Part shown: piece after piece, positions 10,679-21,597 of the stretch
Layout: the number at the start of each line of letters is the position of its first letter
Position numbering within the stretch: the first letter of the stretch is position 1
Assembly (NCBI GenBank): GCA_023053685.1
Contig: JALIGW010000029.1
Location: forward strand, 1 to 64,000
DNA length: 64,000 nt
Reading direction: 5' to 3'
DNA from: Diadophis punctatus similis
Taxonomy: Eukaryota > Chordata > Lepidosauria > Squamata > Dipsadidae
Position numbers and translations under genes: made by a program
The notes under the pieces: model-generated
Seen by the model: only the letters and a program-made list of their open reading frames with translations
Told to the model about the DNA's origin: nothing
The model's database searches: none

Positions 10679-11491
10679 AATGTTTGGTTTTGACTTAGCT
10701 GATTATATGACCCTAACTTCTGCAGGTTGCAAATCATGGTTTAGGGCTTAGCTCATCACCATTGAGACTTACTCATGCAAGGGTTCAATATGATGTGTGA
10801 CATTTGATACCTCTGTGATGTGGGATGGTTTTTGAAGAAACAGCAGGACATTTTTTTCATGCTTCCAACTTCTTAACCTGCTTCACAGCAAGAAATAATT
10901 GTTTTCCTCCAAACTTCTTGCCTTGTGTTTATATGTGTGGGAGGAAGGAATCAAAGCAGAATTATTTCCCAGCTGGGAAGATAATGATTAATGGGATCAG
11001 AGCTGGGAAATTTAGGTATTACTTGTTCTAAAGAAAATAATACTTATGCCTGGGGGATTGGTGGTGAATGATAATGGTGCACCAACAGCACTCAAGTGTC
11101 TAAGCTGAATCAAAGTATGGGAAGCCTTGGCCCTACCAGATTGGTTGATCAGTTGCTCCCACTTTGTTGATAATCTGTCAAGTCTCTTGATTCAGACAAA
11201 TGCCTTGAGATATTTTTTAACATTTTCAAGTTGTTTTTATTGAGTGTTAATAGACAGAACCTTTTGTTCTCCTGTAAACAAAATGTGACTGACATTGGAA
11301 ACATTAAATCTCCGATTACAATAAAATTTAAAAGGACTCAAAACTCCTTGGAACTCAAAAGGATTCCCCTTCTATTTCCTTCTCCAGAATCTGCTCCATG
11401 AATAGCTAATCTCTCTGTAGTTAATCTCTTATCTGCATTTAATTGCATCTGAAAAGAGTTTTGTAAGTCTAGAGATATGGTCTTAGTAGCC
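10679..11491. other. Unique sequence, no gene seen
   Basis: Nothing recognised apart from scattered A/T-rich runs. Confidence 0.3.
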
Positions 11492-11499
11492 CAGTGGCC

Positions 11500-11899
11500 C
11501 AGTGGTGGGTTCCTACCAGTGCGGTCCACTCTATAGCACCGGTAGCGGCCCGCTGGTGACATCACAGTACCGGTGCGGTCAGTTGCCGGTGCCTGGGTGC
11601 CGCCAATTTTTTTTTAAAAAAATATTTTTTTTAAAAAAAAATTTCTGCACATGCCCAGAAGCCGAGTTTCTGGCACTGCTCATGCGCTGCCTTCCTACCC
11701 CACAGTGAGTCCAAGCAGGGGAGGATGGCTGAGGAAGCGTGTGAGACGCTGAAAGAACGGGCGGCAGGAGCTATCTCCATTCCCCTCCCTTCAGCAGTCC
11801 GAGTAACCATGCCCACTCAGTCACATGGCTGGCAAGCCACACCCACAAAATAAGCCATGCCCACAGAGTGGTAGTAAAAAAATTAGGAACCCGCCCCTG
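11500..11899. mobile_element. hAT-type element, GCACCGGTAGCGGCC family (copy 1)
   Basis: A 400-bp element starting CAGTGGTGGGTTCCTACC and ending GGAACCCGCCCCTG, with exact duplication CAGTGGCC (11492-11499, 11900-11907). Shared internal blocks with 32794, 42255 and 52204 are CTATAGCACCGGTAGC, GACATCACAGTACCGG and GAGTCCAAGCAGGGG. This copy is inverted relative to those three. Confidence 0.9.
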
Positions 11900-12100
11900 C
11901 AGTGGCCATAAACATGTTCTAAAGTGTAAATAACTTGTCCTTAGAGCATTTGTCAGGACAAGAGCAATCAGAGCCTGGAGACAAGAACTTAAAAAAAAAA
12001 ATCCAAAGAAACCACTCTGTCTTTATTCAAGCATAAAGTAAGGAAAGGGTGTAACAAGAAAATATAAGCTTTTTAAATGTATAGCAATATGGAACCAGCC

Positions 12101-12318
12101 CAGGGGTTCTGACAGGTTCTGGAGAACCGGTAGTGGAAATTTTGAGTAGTTCAGAGAACTGGCAAATACCACCTCTGGCTGGCCCCAGAGTGGGGTGGGA
12201 ATGGAGATTTTGCAATATCCTTCCCCCAGGAGTGGGGAGGGAATGGAGATTTTGCAGTGTCCTTCCCACCAAGCCACGCCCACAGAACCGGCAGTAAAAA
12301 AAATGGATTTCACCACTG
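12101..12318. mobile_element. hAT-type element, GAGAACCGGTAG family (copy 2)
   Basis: A 218-bp element starting CAGGGGTTCTGACAGG and ending GGATTTCACCACTG, with exact duplication AACCAGCC (12093-12100, 12319-12326). It contains a local tandem duplication of GGAATGGAGATTTTGCA. Confidence 0.85.
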
Positions 12319-12326
12319 AACCAGCC

Positions 12327-12990
12327 ATAGGATGGTGCACTATAAAATTGACCCGATCATCTTTCTATTTGCACTAGGAACTGAGTTGTTGGATTTTACT
12401 TGGTGATGGCAACCTCAGGACCACTAAAACACATTACGACTTCTTTCCCTCCAGTTCAGTTCCTCATGCCTCCTTTTGGATCTATTTACTTTTTCCTTAG
12501 TAGCCAACTCTGGTCTGATGTTCTCTGCTGCAGGTTGTCACGATGTGAAGATTGCCAGTTGAGCACCTCTGTAATATTTCTAGGTTTACTGAATTTCCTA
12601 ATCAAGCAGACATGTGATATGTTTTACTATGCATGCGTGAATTCCAGGAGTTTTGTCTCCTCCTACTTTTCTTCTCCTTCGAAGCCTCGCCCGAGGCAGA
12701 CGTGAACTCTTAGCTGAAAAAATGTAGCTTAATAAGGTTTATATTCTTTTGTTACTTTTGTACTGAAATAAATATTTTGTTAATTAGAATTGAATCTCGG
12801 TTTTATTTTCTAAGTACGAATGACTTCAGGGAAGCAAGATCCTATATTACCTCTTGATAGGAAAATTCCTATCTGACACAGGTAATAGCTAAAGATAAAT
12901 ATGAGGACAAAGAGGGTTTGAGATATTGATTATATGCCATCAAAATGGTATTGGCTCCTAGGAACCACATAGATTTTCTCCATTACAATC
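12327..12990. other. Unique sequence, no gene seen
   Basis: Nothing recognised. A plus-strand frame at 12400-12705 has no domain I can name. Confidence 0.3.
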
Positions 12991-12994
12991 TATC

Positions 12995-13300
12995 CTTAAC
13001 ATGTTCTTTCAAGACTATCAAATGGCACTCCCATTGCCACTGTAACTGAGTCCACCCCTCTTGTGCTGGTCATCCTCTTCTTTTTCCTTCCATCTTTCCT
13101 AGCATTAGAGCCTTTTCCAGAGAGGGGAGTCTTCACATAATGTGTCCGAAGTAGGATAATTTGAGTCTGGTCATTTGTGTCTTGAGTGAGAATTCAGGGT
13201 TGGTTGGTTGGTTTGATGATCCCTTGGGTTTTTGGGTTTTTCTGCTGTCCACAGTATTCTCAGCAGTCTCTTCCAACACCAACAGAGGTGTGGTGGCTGC
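12995..13300 (-). mobile_element. BovB/RTE LINE remnant, minus strand
   Basis: The minus strand encodes a decayed C-terminal piece of an RTE reverse transcriptase: NPEFSLKTQMTRLKLSYFGH matches the region I recall as 'LKLQYFGHLMRR' in BovB, followed by GRKKKR and a DSVT-like end. Frames are broken and the tail is not recognisable. BovB is widespread in squamates, consistent with the proposed host. Confidence 0.5.
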
Positions 13301-13553
13301 ATTTACTTCATTATCCACCAGCACATAATGCCAGAGTTGGAATCTGCATTCTGACAGATGGACTACATCTCTGAACATTCCTCACCGAGAGCCAGGCTGG
13401 CTGATAGTTGTGTCATGTTCAGCAACATCAGTGTGGCCACAATAGTCCCCGACTTCTGACATAAAACCATAGATTGGATTTATGCAGTATATTAAGCTGT
13501 AGGGTGTTTGTCTTGTGTGATCCTAGCAATTTTGGTTTCTACATGGCTTAGTG

Positions 13554-13689
13554 CAGGGCTGTCAAACGCCTGGCCCGCGGGCCGTATGCATCATGTGCTG
13601 GCCACATCCACACCCAGTTTAGCGAAGGGGGAAAAAAGTCCCAATACATCATATGATGCCGCCGTGATGACGTGAGTTTGACACCTCTG
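13554..13689. mobile_element. Short hAT-type MITE (GTCAAAC family, copy 2)
   Basis: A 136-bp element with ends CAGGGCTGTCAAACG and GAGTTTGACACCTCTG, duplicated flank GCTTAGTG (13546-13553) and GCATAGTG (13690-13697), one mismatch. It contains GGCCCGCGGGCCGTATG, as in the copy at 53582. Confidence 0.8.
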
Positions 13690-14004
13690 GCATAGTGTGT
13701 TGTATATAATAAGTTATGGCTTATTTGACAATTTATGATTACGTCAATATGGCTTGGCATGATGTATTAACACCCATCTGCAATTCAGGTCTAAACTACA
13801 GAAGACCTGAACTGCAGATTGGTGTTAACACATCTTGCCAAGCCATATTGACATAATTTACTTATTTAAGAGTTTTCTGTAGCTGCCCATCATATGCAGC
13901 ATAACCCTAAGCAACTCCCAAGCTGCAATAAAGTAACAATAAATAATAGTAAAAAAAAACATAAAAACCAACTAAAAAGCCTTCCTGCCCCCCCCCCCCC
14001 AAAT

Positions 14005-14262
14005 CAGAGGTGGGTTCCTCCCGGTTCGGATCGGTTCTATAGAACCGGTAGTAACTTGGCAGCCTGGGTTGCTGGAAATGGCAGCGACCCAGGCCTGCCA
14101 TGGCCCCGAGCCGGTTCTCTCAGTGGCGCCATAGGCGGCGCCATCTTGTTTTTTGCTTCTGTGCATGCGCAAAAGCTGGGTTTTTTAGTACTGCACATGC
14201 GCAAAATGTGCACTTCTGTCACAATGCGAACTGGTGGGGAAGGTAAGTAGAACTCACCCCTG
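14005..14262. mobile_element. hAT-type element, splice-donor subfamily (copy 2)
   Basis: A 258-bp element starting CAGAGGTGGGTTCCTCCC and ending GAACTCACCCCTG, with exact duplication CCCCAAAT (13997-14004, 14263-14270). It keeps GGAAGGTAAGTAG just inside its right end and two copies of a CATGCGCAAAA motif. Confidence 0.9.
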
Positions 14263-14636
14263 CCCCAAATGCAATACATCCCCACTTTTCCAGAAAGAAA
14301 CTTGAGTGCATTTCTCAGCTCCAGCCTCACAGACCCCAAGGCTAGTTGGAAAAGCCATTTTATTGTTTTTCAGAAAGCCAGGAGGGTAGGGGACTAAGAG
14401 TATAGGTGTCCAAAGGGCAGGATCCTCTACCAATAAAGCATGCTGTCTCGGCCCTGCTAGGTTAAGGTGACCAGACGTCCCGATTTTGGCGGGACAGACC
14501 CGCTTTTTAATGATTTGTCCCGCGTCCCGCCCGTCCTCTAAAAAGTCCCGATTTTTTGAAAGAATGCATGACTAGGCCATTCTTTCCAAAAATCGGCCTG
14601 AAAAGGCAGCGTGCGAGATTGGGGGGAGTTAAACTT

Positions 14637-14735
14637 TCGGCGGGCACGGCTTTGCAAGGGCTCTTCGCGGTCTACAAGCCGCCGGGTATGCACTGGAGGG
14701 CGGTGAAGGACACGGTAGAGAGGCGCCTGATGCAG
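14637..14735 (+). pseudogene. TRUB2: Captured exon-1 fragment of TRUB2 (mitochondrial pseudouridine synthase)
   Basis: This plus-strand frame reads SAGTALQGLFAVYKPPG and then a stretch ending DTVERRL. It matches what I recall of the N-terminus of vertebrate TRUB2 (GLFAVYKPPG is the conserved first motif of the TruB family; the following basic stretch ends DTVELQLL in human). TRUB2 is a mitochondrial RNA pseudouridine synthase. Only about 33 codons are present. The initiator Met is missing (TTTCGGCGGGC where ATG-GGN would be expected), and no GT donor follows the match. The catalytic Asp domain lies in later exons and is absent. It sits inside a transposon, so it is a captured fragment, not a gene. 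The frame is uninterrupted and well conserved, suggesting recent capture. Confidence 0.7.
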
Positions 14736-14803
14736 CCCCGCCCTCTCGAAATGGCCAGCGTCGCGGTGGGCGGGGCGGCCCGAGCGAAGGAGTCGCATCC
14801 AAG

Positions 14804-15008
14804 ATGGCCCTCGGGCCGGTGCTGGCTCAGCCGGCCGGGGCCGCCGCCGCAGCCTTCCCGCCGCCGGGGCAGCCGGGACTGGGGGCCCAGCCGCAGGGGC
14901 AGCAGCAGCAGCAGCAGCAGCAGGCCTCTCAGCTCGGGCCGGCCGTGGGCGGCGTTGGCGGCGGGCGGGCGTCCCGCATTGACTCCTCCGGCGGCGGCTG
15001 GAAGCTGG
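14804..15008 (+). pseudogene. Second captured coding-like fragment, CAG/polyglutamine, unidentified
   Basis: An ATG in good context (CCAAGATGGCC) opens a frame beginning MALGPVLAQPAG, then a Pro/Gly-rich part, eight Gln codons (CAG x8) and ASQLGPAVGG. It looks like a first coding exon of a GC-rich gene with its own start, but I cannot name the gene. The frame runs into the palindrome centre, after which it reads the opposite strand of the same sequence. It could also be a chance frame in CpG-island DNA. Confidence 0.3.
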
Positions 15009-15151
15009 GGGAAGAGCCGGTGTCTCCACCAGCTTCCAGCCGCCGCCGGAGGAGTCAACGCGGGACGCCCGCCCGCCGCCAACGCCGCCCACGGCCGGCC
15101 CGAGCTGAGAGGCCTGCTGCTGCTGCTGCTGCTGCCCCTGCGGCTGGGCCC
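14883..15151. repeat. 126-bp palindrome with CAG/CTG tracts
   Basis: The left arm 14883-15008 (starting GGGCCCAGCCGCAGGGG) is the reverse complement of the right arm 15029-15151, with a 20-bp centre. The arms differ by one CAG unit (8 versus 7) and one base change near CGCATTGAC/GTCAACGCG. It lies inside the hAT-type element. Confidence 0.9.
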
Positions 15152-15494
15152 AACCCGGCCGTCCTCGAGTGCCTGCAGGACGTGCGCGAGGTCAGCGGGC
15201 GGCGCGGGACCCCCGGGCGGGCGGGGGGGGAGGGAGGAGGAGAGCCAAGAGACGCTGGGGGCTGCTCTCCTTCCCAAGCCACTGCCGGCTCCCGAAGGGG
15301 AGGCGGGAGGCGAGGAAAGGCCTCCCGCCTCCCCCCCCCACCTGGACGCCGACATTAGCCGTCTTTTGCCCTCTGCGCATGCGCAGCGTTCTGCACATGC
15401 GCAGAGGGCAAAACTCAAATGGCGGCGTCCAGGCGGCCCCGCCCCCCATCGGTGTCCCGCTTAAAAAAAAAAATCTGGTCACTTTATGCTAGGT

Positions 15495-17094
15495 GGCAAC
15501 ATTTAAGGGAAGGGACCTGGAATGTACCCACGCTATCAGGATACCTAATCAAAATAGAACTATATAGAATGCCCCTAGAACACGAAAGTTCTGGGAATAG
15601 ATGCAGACACGAAGATAGATCATCTTTTATAGAACAAATGCTTTATTGGATTTCAGATTCCAGTGATTGAGAGGACACAACATTTATAAAAATTCTCCAT
15701 GTTTCACGTTGGAGACAGTTTTCAGGGACACAACTGGTGCCCGATATTGTTTATTGACACCTTCGTGAGTTATGAAGTCATGCTCAGTCAGCATGGTCCA
15801 GCAGTAGAAAATGCAATGCTCAAGGCAGTTTTGGTCCAGGTCCATGATCCACCCAAAGCACACTGATTCAGCCAAAATTTTGCTGCCACTACCTGATACG
15901 TTCTGTTGAAGTAGCAACGCTAACCTCCCATTTCCCACCCTGTCCAACTTTACATGCAGACATTACTGGGTTGCTTTGCTTAGAAAAGTGGTCTAGATGA
16001 TACAGCAAATTTGCTAGTTTGGATACCCCAATGGAATGAGAACGGAGTAAAAAACCCAAAAGGAAAATAATTTCCAATTCATCTTATGGGAGAAGTAGTT
16101 TGGCAACAGCCTGGAATGCTTCCGATTGCTCCATTCTTAAGTCCTTCTACCTCCTGGTCATTTGACTGAGAATAGTTACTACTCTATTATGGGATTGGAA
16201 AGAATTCCAAAAGCCACATCTGCAAGTTTTCTCTATGGTGTTTTACAAGCAACACCATACATAGCTATAGTTTCTCATTCAAAAAAGGTTCCTTAATCCT
16301 TAAATTATCCACTTGTCAACCACACACCTCTGTTAAATTGTCTTAATTGCAAACCATGCACCTGGAAACCACACGTCTGAGTGAATTCTGTTGCTCAAAG
16401 CAGCCAATACTTAGATGAACCAGTGGTTCAAATCAGTAAAAGATCATTTTGGGTATTAATGGTAACACCCTACCTATGGTGTTGAGGCTGAAGTGAGAGG
16501 GGAAACATGAAGCTGTGAGACAAAGCAGCCGTCAGAATCAAAGGACAAAGTAGGAGATAGGATCAATGAACACATCCAGAATCAGAATTGAGAACAACCA
16601 AAAATGCAAATTGTACTTTGAAGGGGCTTTGATTTTGCTCTTACAGCAGCACCATGTTCCTGGGTTCCCACGGTTAAGATCCTGCTAAGCAGTCTAACCA
16701 ATTTTCTCGCAGCTTGACTCTCCAAAATGTTGAATGGCAAAAAGGTACTGTACTTGGTGGTGGATCAATTTCCCATTGATAAGAAATCCCACAACTACCT
16801 CCTCTTGGCTCCTTAGCTAACCCCCTCCAGCTAACCCCCTCATGGAATCTCAGTGCTCTAACAAAGGGCTTCATGTTACCATTCAGACAGCTGCTGTTCA
16901 TGTACTCTCTCTCTCTCACACACACACACTCACTACCAAGCCGATTTTGGTGTACCCATATTGGCCAGCTGGAAGGCATAGTGGTCAGCCTTGTTGAGGG
17001 CTTGCAATGGTGATGATGGGCATTACAGCAGACCCGCGGGTGGTTGGATCTCTGGTTCAGGTTAAGAATAAAAAGATGAAATGCTAGTAGCATA
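15495..17094. other. Unique sequence, no gene seen
   Basis: No repeat or exon recognised. A minus-strand frame at 15684-15947 (87 codons) is not low-complexity, but I cannot assign it to any family. A short CT/CA tract lies at about 16907-16931. Confidence 0.3.
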
Positions 17095-17102
17095 GATGTG
17101 CC

Positions 17103-17521
17103 CAGAGGTGGGTTCCTGCCGGAGCTGCCCAGTACACAGGGAGCGGCAGATTTTGCAACCGCTCCGGAGCCCTCTCTACCAGTCCACCTGGCGCGTCGCC
17201 ATTTTTTTCGGTGATTTTTGGGCGATTTTGCTTCTGCGCATGCGCGGAAGCAAAATCGCGCCAAAATGTTGTGAGGGGGCGTGCACGTGTGTGAGATTTC
17301 GGCGAGATTTTGCCTCTGCGCATGCGCGGAAGCAAAATCGCGCCAAAATCTCTCTTGCGCGCGCGTCCCCTCATGAGATTTCAGCGCGATTTTGCTTCCG
17401 CACATGCGCAGAAGCAAAATCGCGGGAGGGGGTGCACATGCGTAGTGAGCGCGCGCCCCCTGAAGCGTGGAGATGCGCGCGCATGGCTCCGGAAGCGAGG
17501 TAAGTGAGCAACCTGCCCCTA
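17103..17521. mobile_element. hAT-type element with three internal palindromes, splice-donor subfamily (copy 3)
   Basis: A 419-bp element starting CAGAGGTGGGTTCCTGCC and ending GAGCAACCTGCCCCTA, with exact duplication GATGTGCC (17095-17102, 17522-17529). Three related palindromes at 17221-17258, 17302-17343 and 17384-17426 share arms GATTTTGCTTC/GAAGCAAAATC around a GCGCATGCGC centre. GCGAGGTAAGTGAG lies just inside the right end. A long minus-strand open frame over this element is a by-product of the repeats. Confidence 0.85.
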
Positions 17522-17529
17522 GATGTGCC

Positions 17530-20100
17530 CAAGAACTCAAGAAAACCATTTGAGATAGGACACCTTCTCTATTACCAGGAAAGCTGGATAGTGAAACCAA
17601 GACTCAAAGGTATTTCCCCAAGAAGGCTGCCCATATGTAACTCACTGGTTCACCATACAAGACAACGACTTTCCCTTGAACTGAATTCATCAGTTCTGGA
17701 CCTCCATAACCGTAGACGGAAACTAATTTTAAAGGAAAACCCTATTGAAATAAACAGCTGATACCACAATGACAATCTTCTCTGGAAGGAACCCCCTGTG
17801 AGCTGTACATTCTGTATAATTTGTAGTTTCTTTTTTCTCTCATCTTCAGATATATTTGCCACTTCTCTTTAAAAACTGTTGCCTGCTGAAAAGTCATTTT
17901 CATTCAACACATAGTAGGAGGGGGAAAAAAATCAAATCAGCAAAATAAATAAATAAATAGAGCTGTACAATCATTTAGACACGTCCTGAATGTAGCACAC
18001 ACAGCTACCTTGAAAAATCGCTCCAATTACATCAGCCCTCAGACATATTTGATTTTCAGGGAGGGCCTTGCTATGACTTGCAAGTTCAGTTAGAGAGCAT
18101 ATGCTGTTCTCTGCAGTTACATCTGCCTTGTGGAGTGATCTCTTCTCTAGCCTCAATAATGATACAACCATTGCATCTTTTAGAACGTACGTTAGTATTC
18201 TTCAGGTGCTGTTTCTTCATAATTGTTGTAATGGATTCTTTTTATAATATGTAGTTACATTATTATAAATCACAGTGGGGTTTTAAAAATAAACTATATG
18301 TAAATACTTAAATGCTACAAAAAAAAAGAGAGAGATACTCACAGCATTTCAGTGCAATGGGCTAGCACTTGACCAAGCAGGCAGGCAAAAAGATACCAAA
18401 GTGGGTTGAGATGAAAACTCCCTGCTGAAGACTGTAATCATGACAACCCTAAACAGTCCCATATGGGAGAAAGCTACCCTGAATATATTGATAGTCTTGA
18501 GGCAAAGAATAGGATCCATTGAAATTTGGGTTCAAATAACTTCCACAATATTCAAATTAAAAACAGAATAACTACATGTTAGCAGAAGTAGGAACAAGTA
18601 TTAGTATCAGCATAGGTTTCTAGAATACAAGATGCAAATGGTGAATTTTTTTGGAACTTTGGTCTGGATCCAGCTCTCTTACCCTAGCTCAAGCGTGATT
18701 TAAAAAAAAAAATGCGTCAGTTGTATTAAAACACAGACACCCAAATAGGCAGGCTAACTTCAGAAGAGTTGCTACTAATAATAGCTCATCTGCACTATAA
18801 TGAAGAACACGCTTCTCCTCTTTTCTGTTCACCATTTTTTTCAAGTTTATTATTTGAATTATTTGCCAAAATGTCAAAGCCTAAACTTCTGATAATGTAA
18901 TCCTTCAGAGAGGTATGCAAAGAAAAAGAAGAAGAAGAAATAGCATAACTTTCTTACAAGCATAGCAGGCATCCTGCTGTCTTTCATTGTTTTTAACCAC
19001 ATGCAGAGCCAGGATTCTGGGATCAAAACCCTTTTCAAATCAAAATTATGGAGACAGCGTGATGAGGCAAGGTAGAATCTTTTGAATTGAGGGCTTGGTT
19101 TCTCTGCTGATCTTTTTAAAATCCAGAATCAGCAGTCTTCTCTAAATGATTTTATGTCAAGCTCAAAAATCAGTCTATAAATTCCTAAACCATTTTGACT
19201 GTTGGTTAAAAACTTGTAGCAATTAATCCTATCAGCTAAGTTTTAGCAACTAATCCTATCAGCTAACTAATCACTATGGGCTTCTCCATCACAGCAAGAA
19301 TCCATAAGGGGTCTTAACTAGATGGACAGAGAACTTCCATGCTGTTGTGAAAACAAAGAATTCCTCTTAAAATTTCTGCTGCTATATTTTTTGCCTGTTT
19401 GATAAGTGAAATGGGGCAGTAGACTCCTTCATGAAAAAACGAAAATATTATCTGAAAATTGTCGACAGTTCCAGTTAATAACAGAACATAACAGTTGGAT
19501 CAAATTCTACTTTTTTAAAAAAGGGTTAAAACTGATAACTTAATGAATATTTTATGCAGTGCTATCAGATCGCTTTATGAAGTGAAAACTGGAAAAGAGA
19601 AACATCTGTGACAGTGGCAATAAAGAGACCGAAGAAGCAAAGTAACCCAAGCCTGCCACCCTAAAATAATATTAAAGAATAATAAGGCACAGCAGAGACA
19701 CCTGCCCATCAGCATTCTTCAGAGGGTCAGCAATTAAGGATGCCAAACTGAAAGCATACTTCTTATCTGGAAGGAGAGGACAAGAAACTATCAATGTGTT
19801 CTTAATAAATGTACTATTTTTGCTAGGTGCCCTTTGAAAGAGGACCAGGATGCCAGTAGGAAAAATTCTGGATTACTTTTCGTTTCAGAAATTAGAAAAC
19901 AATTCAAAATAGGTCCCACTTCGATGGCCTCTTTAACTGACCCCAGTTACAGAGGATTACATGCCAAACAATAAAGCAGGTGGGCAAGGAATTTGTTACT
20001 TTATCAACAATTACATTTGCAGACATTTTAGTAGTTAAATCAGATTTTTTTTAAATCGGATTTCTTTTCTTTTTCTTTTAACTGAGATTTGTTAAGGCCA
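17530..20100. other. Unique sequence, no gene seen
   Basis: Long A/T-rich stretch without recognisable repeats or exons. Small AAAT and GAAGAA runs occur at about 17943-17958 and 18925-18942. It lies downstream of CDK5R2. Confidence 0.3.
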
Positions 20101-21597
20101 GATCTTAATACACAGAGCATGTCCTTGCCTAAAAGAGCTCTGGAGTAAGATGCAATTCAATATCAAATCCCATTAGCAAGTCTGGGATCTCCTGCCAACA
20201 CAGCCATTTAGGAAATCATCAGCCAACTACTAATGCCTCCTCCATCCTGAAGTAAAACCTCAGCATGAATTGCTATTGCTTGCATCCCTTTTCACTGGCT
20301 CTCATAGATCCAATGCATTTAGTATTCTCTCCTAGTACAGCTGAATCTCGCAATGATCGAACAGTTTTGAAGTTCAGTTTAGACTCATTACTTTTATCTC
20401 TTTTAAATATACAATATAAAACAATATGTTATTGTACATTTGAGCAACATTGGCACAAACATCCCATAAGTCAGACATTGTTCTGTTACATTCAAATACC
20501 ATGAAATGGCTTGATTTTTTTTTCCAGCTTCAAGAATGTGCAAATGTCTACATAGGTCTAAGAGGCTAGCACCATGGACAGCTCCCAGCCTATGCTTTAG
20601 ATGGGAGGCGGTTGGAGGTGGGGAGGCAGGATGGAGAGAACAGGTCAAGTGGAGGAGCATTGGAAGGATAGCAGCAGAGCTTCCCCGGCACTTATTTTCA
20701 GTGTTGGGAGTGGATTCACACCTCCCCCTCTCCCCTGTGCCAAGATGAAAAGAAAGGAAAATTACAAAAGGCAAGTGACTTGCAGTAACGGTCTTTTGTG
20801 ACCATTATCCATTTTTTTGAACCATTATGGCAGAGCTCCAACAGCAGGAAGGATAAATACATGCAGGGATTTCTTTAACTGGGGTGGGTGGAGGGGAACA
20901 AATACCCTGGTTGTACTGTGATTCACAGTAGCAGCAGGGAGACCCAAACCATCAGACGGACAGGTTGGGCTTTCTCAAACAAGGGCATAGCCACTGTTTT
21001 ATCCCGCACTAGTCAGAACCTTGCCGATAAATAATGCCTTAGGCTGATCCATTAATATGTCTAGAGATTCTCCCATTTGGAAGAAAGGGAAAAGGACACC
21101 CTCCCCCAATGCATATATATAAGGCCCTAAATGCATCCACATTGTCCATGGCACTTTGCTGTGATAGCAAAGGTTGATTCTGCTCATAGATGAAAAATGC
21201 AATAAGTCATGGGCCAAACCATCCCATCTTACCTATCCTCAAATCATCTAGTTGCTGCAGTTGTGAAAAGGGCTTGATGTAATTCTGGGTGTGCCCCCCC
21301 CCCAAATGGAGCGTTGAAAGAGTGGCTGTAGCAAACCTCTTTCATCCCCATACACAGACCAAAGCCTACCAAAGGCTTGTGGAGCAGAATGGGAAGCAGT
21401 TCCATGATGCTACCTGTACAAAAGAGGATGACTAAGGGCTATGCCCCCCGCCCCCCGCCAGCTCCCCAATCCTCACCCCTGGTTTTATTCCTCCAGGAGA
21501 AGCCCTAGTTGAATCAAGCCTTTGGGTGAGAAGGGGATGAAGAGGTGAGCTCTATCTAGAAGGTTGGGGGTGCTGTGGAGGGCCCCCCCTGAATTTC
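20101..21597 (-). other. Probable 3' UTR and 3' flank of CDK5R2
   Basis: Repeat-free sequence directly downstream of the CDK5R2 stop codon. A canonical poly(A) signal on the minus strand (AATAAA, 21484-21489) lies about 110 nt after the stop; no other clear signal is seen down to 20101, although the mammalian gene has a longer 3' UTR. The true transcript end cannot be set from sequence alone. Confidence 0.4.

Larger units (their letters stand above)
14463..15486. mobile_element. hAT-type element carrying captured gene fragments
   Basis: A 1,024-bp element with inverted ends TAAGGTGACCAGA (14463) and TCTGGTCACTTTA (15486), subterminal GTCCCG repeats on the left and GTCCCGC on the right, and an exact 8-bp duplication TGCTAGGT (14455-14462, 15487-15494). 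The termini resemble the GGTGACCAGA...TCTGGTCACC type that I recall from Tip100-like hAT elements. No transposase is present. The roughly 900-bp core is extremely CpG-rich and unlike the other elements: it holds a TRUB2-like exon fragment, an ATG-initiated CAG-rich segment, a 126-bp palindrome, and a second 23-bp-arm palindrome at 15364-15413 (TTTTGCCCTCTGCGC arms). The long open frames on both strands follow from the GC content and mirror symmetry; I do not interpret them as functional proteins. Confidence 0.8.

Noticed and set aside
13546..13697. Possible tRNA or snoRNA gene in the GC-rich 136-bp block
   Set aside because: Inverted ends and an 8-bp duplication identify it as a MITE, with sister copies at 3509 and 53582.
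14556..15464. 302-codon plus-strand frame, and overlapping 184- to 248-codon frames on both strands
   Set aside because: They lie wholly within the hAT-type element, cross the palindrome, and exist because the DNA is GC-rich and mirror-symmetric. Only the short TRUB2-like part has homology.
14463..15486. piggyBac origin for the TRUB2-carrying element (TTAA at the left end)
   Set aside because: TTAA is present only on the left; the exact 8-bp duplication TGCTAGGT on both sides fits hAT instead.
15684..15947. 87-codon minus-strand frame in unique sequence
   Set aside because: Cannot be assigned to a family; no supporting splice sites or neighbours, so left as a note only.
16674..17600. 308-codon minus-strand frame
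   Set aside because: Most of it is the 17103-17521 hAT element and its palindromes; the remainder has no domain and no coding signature.
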